Below are positions 7,372-9,045 of a stretch of DNA of 9,045 nt, in pieces (the first letter of the stretch is position 1; every line of letters begins with the position of its first letter). Source of the DNA: Acetobacteraceae bacterium (GTDB lineage Bacteria; Pseudomonadota; Alphaproteobacteria; Acetobacterales; Acetobacteraceae); NCBI GenBank assembly GCA_027306955.1, contig DAHUXX010000146.1:1-9045 (forward strand), given 5' to 3'. The position numbers and the translations under genes were made by a program. A model generated the notes under the pieces. That model was not told where the DNA came from. It did not search any database and was given only the letters and a program-made list of their open reading frames with translations.

Positions 7372-8574
7372 ATGATCAGTGTCGCGCAGGCGCGGGCGCG
7401 CATCGTGGCGGCGATGCGTCCGACCGCGCCCGAGATGGTGGGCCTGGCTGAGGCGTGGGGGCGTGTGGCCGCCGCCGGCCATGCCGCCCGGCTGACGCAG
7501 CCGCCGGCCGATGTCTCGGCGATGGACGGGTTCTGCCTGCGCGCGGCGGACGGGGCGCTGGGCGCGCGGCTTTCCATCGTGGGCTCGGCGCCGGCGGGGC
7601 ATCCATGGTCCGGCACGGTGGGGCCGGGGCAGGCGGTGCGCATCTTCACCGGCAGCGTGATCCCCGCAGGGGCGGACGGGATTCTGATCGTCGAGGATTC
7701 GGCCGAGGAAGACGAGGTGCTGGAGGTGCGCGAGGCGGTGGTCGCGGGGCGGCACATCCGCCGCGCCGGGCAGGATTTTGCCGCGGGCGACGTGCTGGTG
7801 GCTTCGGGCACGCGGATCGGCGCGCGGGCGGTGGGGCTGCTGGCGGCGGGGAACCACCCCTGGGCCCGCGTGCACCGGCGGCCGCGCGTGGCGTTGCTCG
7901 CGACCGGTGACGAGATCGCGTTGCCGGGGGAGCCGATCCCGGCCGGCGGGATCGTCAGTTCGAACGCGCATGCGCTGGCGGCGCTGGTGCGCGCGGGCGG
8001 GGGCGAGCCGGTGGTGCTGCCGGTTGCGGCGGACAACGAGGCGGCGCTGCTGGCGGCGGTCGAAGGGCTGTCCTGCGACCTGCTGGTGACGACCGGGGGC
8101 GCCAGCGTGGGAACGCACGACCTGGTGCAGCCGGTGCTGGCCGGTCGCGGGCTCCGGACGGATTTCTGGAAGATCGCGATGCGGCCGGGCAAGCCGTTGA
8201 TGTTCGGCGTCCTGGACGGAATTCCGATGATCGGGCTGCCGGGTAACCCGGTCTCCGCGCTGGTCTGTGCGGTGCTGTTCCTGCTGCCGGCGCTCTCGCG
8301 GCTGCAGGGGCTGCCGGGCGAGGGGCCGGTGGAGAGCGAGGCGGTGCTGGGGGCGGATTTGCTGGCGAACGACCAGCGAGCCGACCACCTGCGCGCCAGG
8401 TTGGTGCCGGGCGCGGACGGGGTGCCCGTGGCGACCGCGTTTTCGCGCCAGGATTCCGGCATGCTGCGGTTGCTCGTGGAGGCCGACGCGCTGATCCTGC
8501 GCGCGCCGCACGCGCCGCCGGCCTCGGCGGGGGAGCGGGTGCGGATCATCCGGCTGGATGCGATCGGTCTCTGA
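7372..8574 (+). CDS. moeA: Molybdopterin molybdotransferase
   Basis: MoeA binds adenylylated molybdopterin, inserts molybdate and releases AMP to give the mature molybdenum cofactor (EC 2.10.1.1). The product has 400 residues, a normal length. Motifs in order: DVSAMDGF (47-54) with Asp52, VRIFTGSVIPAGADGILIVE (89-108), GQDF (133-136), RVALLATGDEI (172-182) with the conserved Asp-Glu pair 180-181, SSNAHAL (196-202), DLLVTTGGASVGTHDL (236-251) in the MoaB/Mog-like domain, FWKIAMRPGKPLMFG (265-279), and IGLPGNPVSALV (287-298). The C-terminal beta-barrel domain (about 322-398) is complete. AGGAGGG at 7361-7367 precedes the ATG, and the gap to moaC is ten bases, so the gene is the last intact member of the operon. 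It is a stand-alone MoeA, with no fused mogA or mobA. Confidence 0.97.
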   Translation: MISVAQARARIVAAMRPTAPEMVGLAEAWGRVAAAGHAARLTQPPADVSAMDGFCLRAADGALGARLSIVGSAPAGHPWSGTVGPGQAVRIFTGSVIPAGADGILIVEDSAEEDEVLEVREAVVAGRHIRRAGQDFAAGDVLVASGTRIGARAVGLLAAGNHPWARVHRRPRVALLATGDEIALPGEPIPAGGIVSSNAHALAALVRAGGGEPVVLPVAADNEAALLAAVEGLSCDLLVTTGGASVGTHDLVQPVLAGRGLRTDFWKIAMRPGKPLMFGVLDGIPMIGLPGNPVSALVCAVLFLLPALSRLQGLPGEGPVESEAVLGADLLANDQRADHLRARLVPGADGVPVATAFSRQDSGMLRLLVEADALILRAPHAPPASAGERVRIIRLDAIGL

Positions 8575-8606
8575 GCCGCGGCAAAACGGGGGCGGTGGAC
8601 GTCGCG

Positions 8607-9045
8607 GTGAGCAGAAAGAAACATCATCGGCTACGTCGATAATTTCCACTTCTTCGACACGCTCGGCGACTGGGCGAAATGCTCGGACGACGGGAGCGCG
8701 CCGCCGATCACCGTCGTTGAATACGATAACGAAACGGAAATCGGGCGCGGGCAGACCAGCATCATGCGCGGCGACGACACGCGCTGCGGGTTTTCCGTCA
8801 GGCTCGCGCGCGAGCTCGACATCGCCGACCTGACGCCGGGGCGGATCCGCGTGTTCGGCGAGTACGAGGGGGTGCGCGGCGAACGGCGCTGCCTCAAGTC
8901 GATGCGCGCGGGCTTCGAGGCGCTGTGCATCGGGCAGCGGATCGCCGACGGGGGCGACGCGCTGCTTCGGCGACTTCCACTTCATCCGGGATGCCAATGT
9001 TGATGACGATTATGTCCGCCGGGTGCGCCCGGACGTGGTGATCTG
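8607..9045 (+). pseudogene. Frameshifted remnant of a coding region, runs off the right edge; function unknown
   Basis: A GTG at 8607 gives MSRKK and then meets a stop after 11 codons. In the next frame, from 8623, a good coding stretch begins IIGYVDNFHFFDTLGDWAKC and continues through RGDDTRCGFSVRLARELDIA (residues encoded by about 8767-8826) and GRIRVFGEYEGVRGERRCL to a TGA at 9001. Its first ATG is only at 8764. In the third frame, coding character resumes from about 8955-8963 to the edge (RCFGDFHFIRDANVDDDYVR). Removing one A from 8619-8621 and one G from 8950-8954 would join all three parts into one frame. The first part resembles a beta-sandwich module (pattern G-x-V-D, then W-A, P-I-x-V, D, I-G-x-G, R-x-D, C-G-F) that I recall from large Acetobacteraceae glycan-related proteins; this is a weak recognition. 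GC falls to about 52% at 8702-8745 (23 of 44 bases). It could be a decayed gene, or a real gene with assembly indels. Confidence 0.5.

Noticed and set aside
5424..8627. A 1067-codon open frame on the minus strand across trpD, trpC, moaC and moeA
   Set aside because: It lies antisense to four clear enzyme genes, is rich in Arg, Ser and Pro without any recognisable domain, and is the expected by-product of GC-biased codons on the other strand.
8558..8833. A 91-codon plus-strand frame overlapping the end of moeA
   Set aside because: It is Ser/Thr/Arg-rich and out of frame with the protein-like stretch read from 8623; a shadow frame.
7255..8997. A 580-codon minus-strand open frame over moeA and the region after it
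   Set aside because: Arg/His/Pro-rich composition, no family motifs and full overlap with moeA; a shadow frame.

Overview
The window is high-GC DNA, roughly 70% by eye, with strong GC bias at third codon positions. This bias explains the many long shadow reading frames on opposite strands. The gene set and order (trpG-trpD-trpC-moaC-moeA) point to an alphaproteobacterium. The bacterial Hint_2-type protein with GloVer-like repeats and the style of the small exported protein suggest the Acetobacteraceae. That family assignment is inferred from recognition and was not tested by a search.

Layout. (1) Positions 1-404, minus strand: 5' part of a thiamine-diphosphate enzyme that runs off the left edge. 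(2) 566-1006, plus: small exported protein with a signal peptide, divergent from (1). (3) 1003-2655, minus: 550-residue protein with seven ~50-residue GloVer-like repeats followed directly by a Hint autoprocessing domain; its stop codon overlaps that of (2). (4) 2879-4372, plus: glycerol kinase, divergent from (3). (5) 4444-8574, plus: compact operon trpG, trpD, trpC, moaC, moeA. Genes overlap by 4 bases or are about 10 bases apart. (6) 8607 to the right edge, plus: remains of a coding region that reads well only if two +1 shifts are corrected, both at homopolymer runs. It is probably a pseudogene or a frameshifted gene.

How the genes work together. TrpG is the glutaminase subunit of anthranilate synthase, TrpD adds phosphoribosyl to anthranilate, and TrpC closes the indole ring, so three early to middle steps of tryptophan synthesis are made together. 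MoaC makes cyclic pyranopterin monophosphate and MoeA inserts molybdenum, an early and the last common step of molybdenum cofactor synthesis. No trpE, trpA/B/F, other moa/mog genes, or glpD/glpF lie in the window, so those partners must be elsewhere.

Most of the window is ordinary metabolism. The parts worth a second look are the repeat-Hint protein and the broken, compositionally different stretch after moeA, where lexA sits in some relatives. I found no RNA genes, CRISPR arrays, insertion sequences or recognisable new defence or mobile system.
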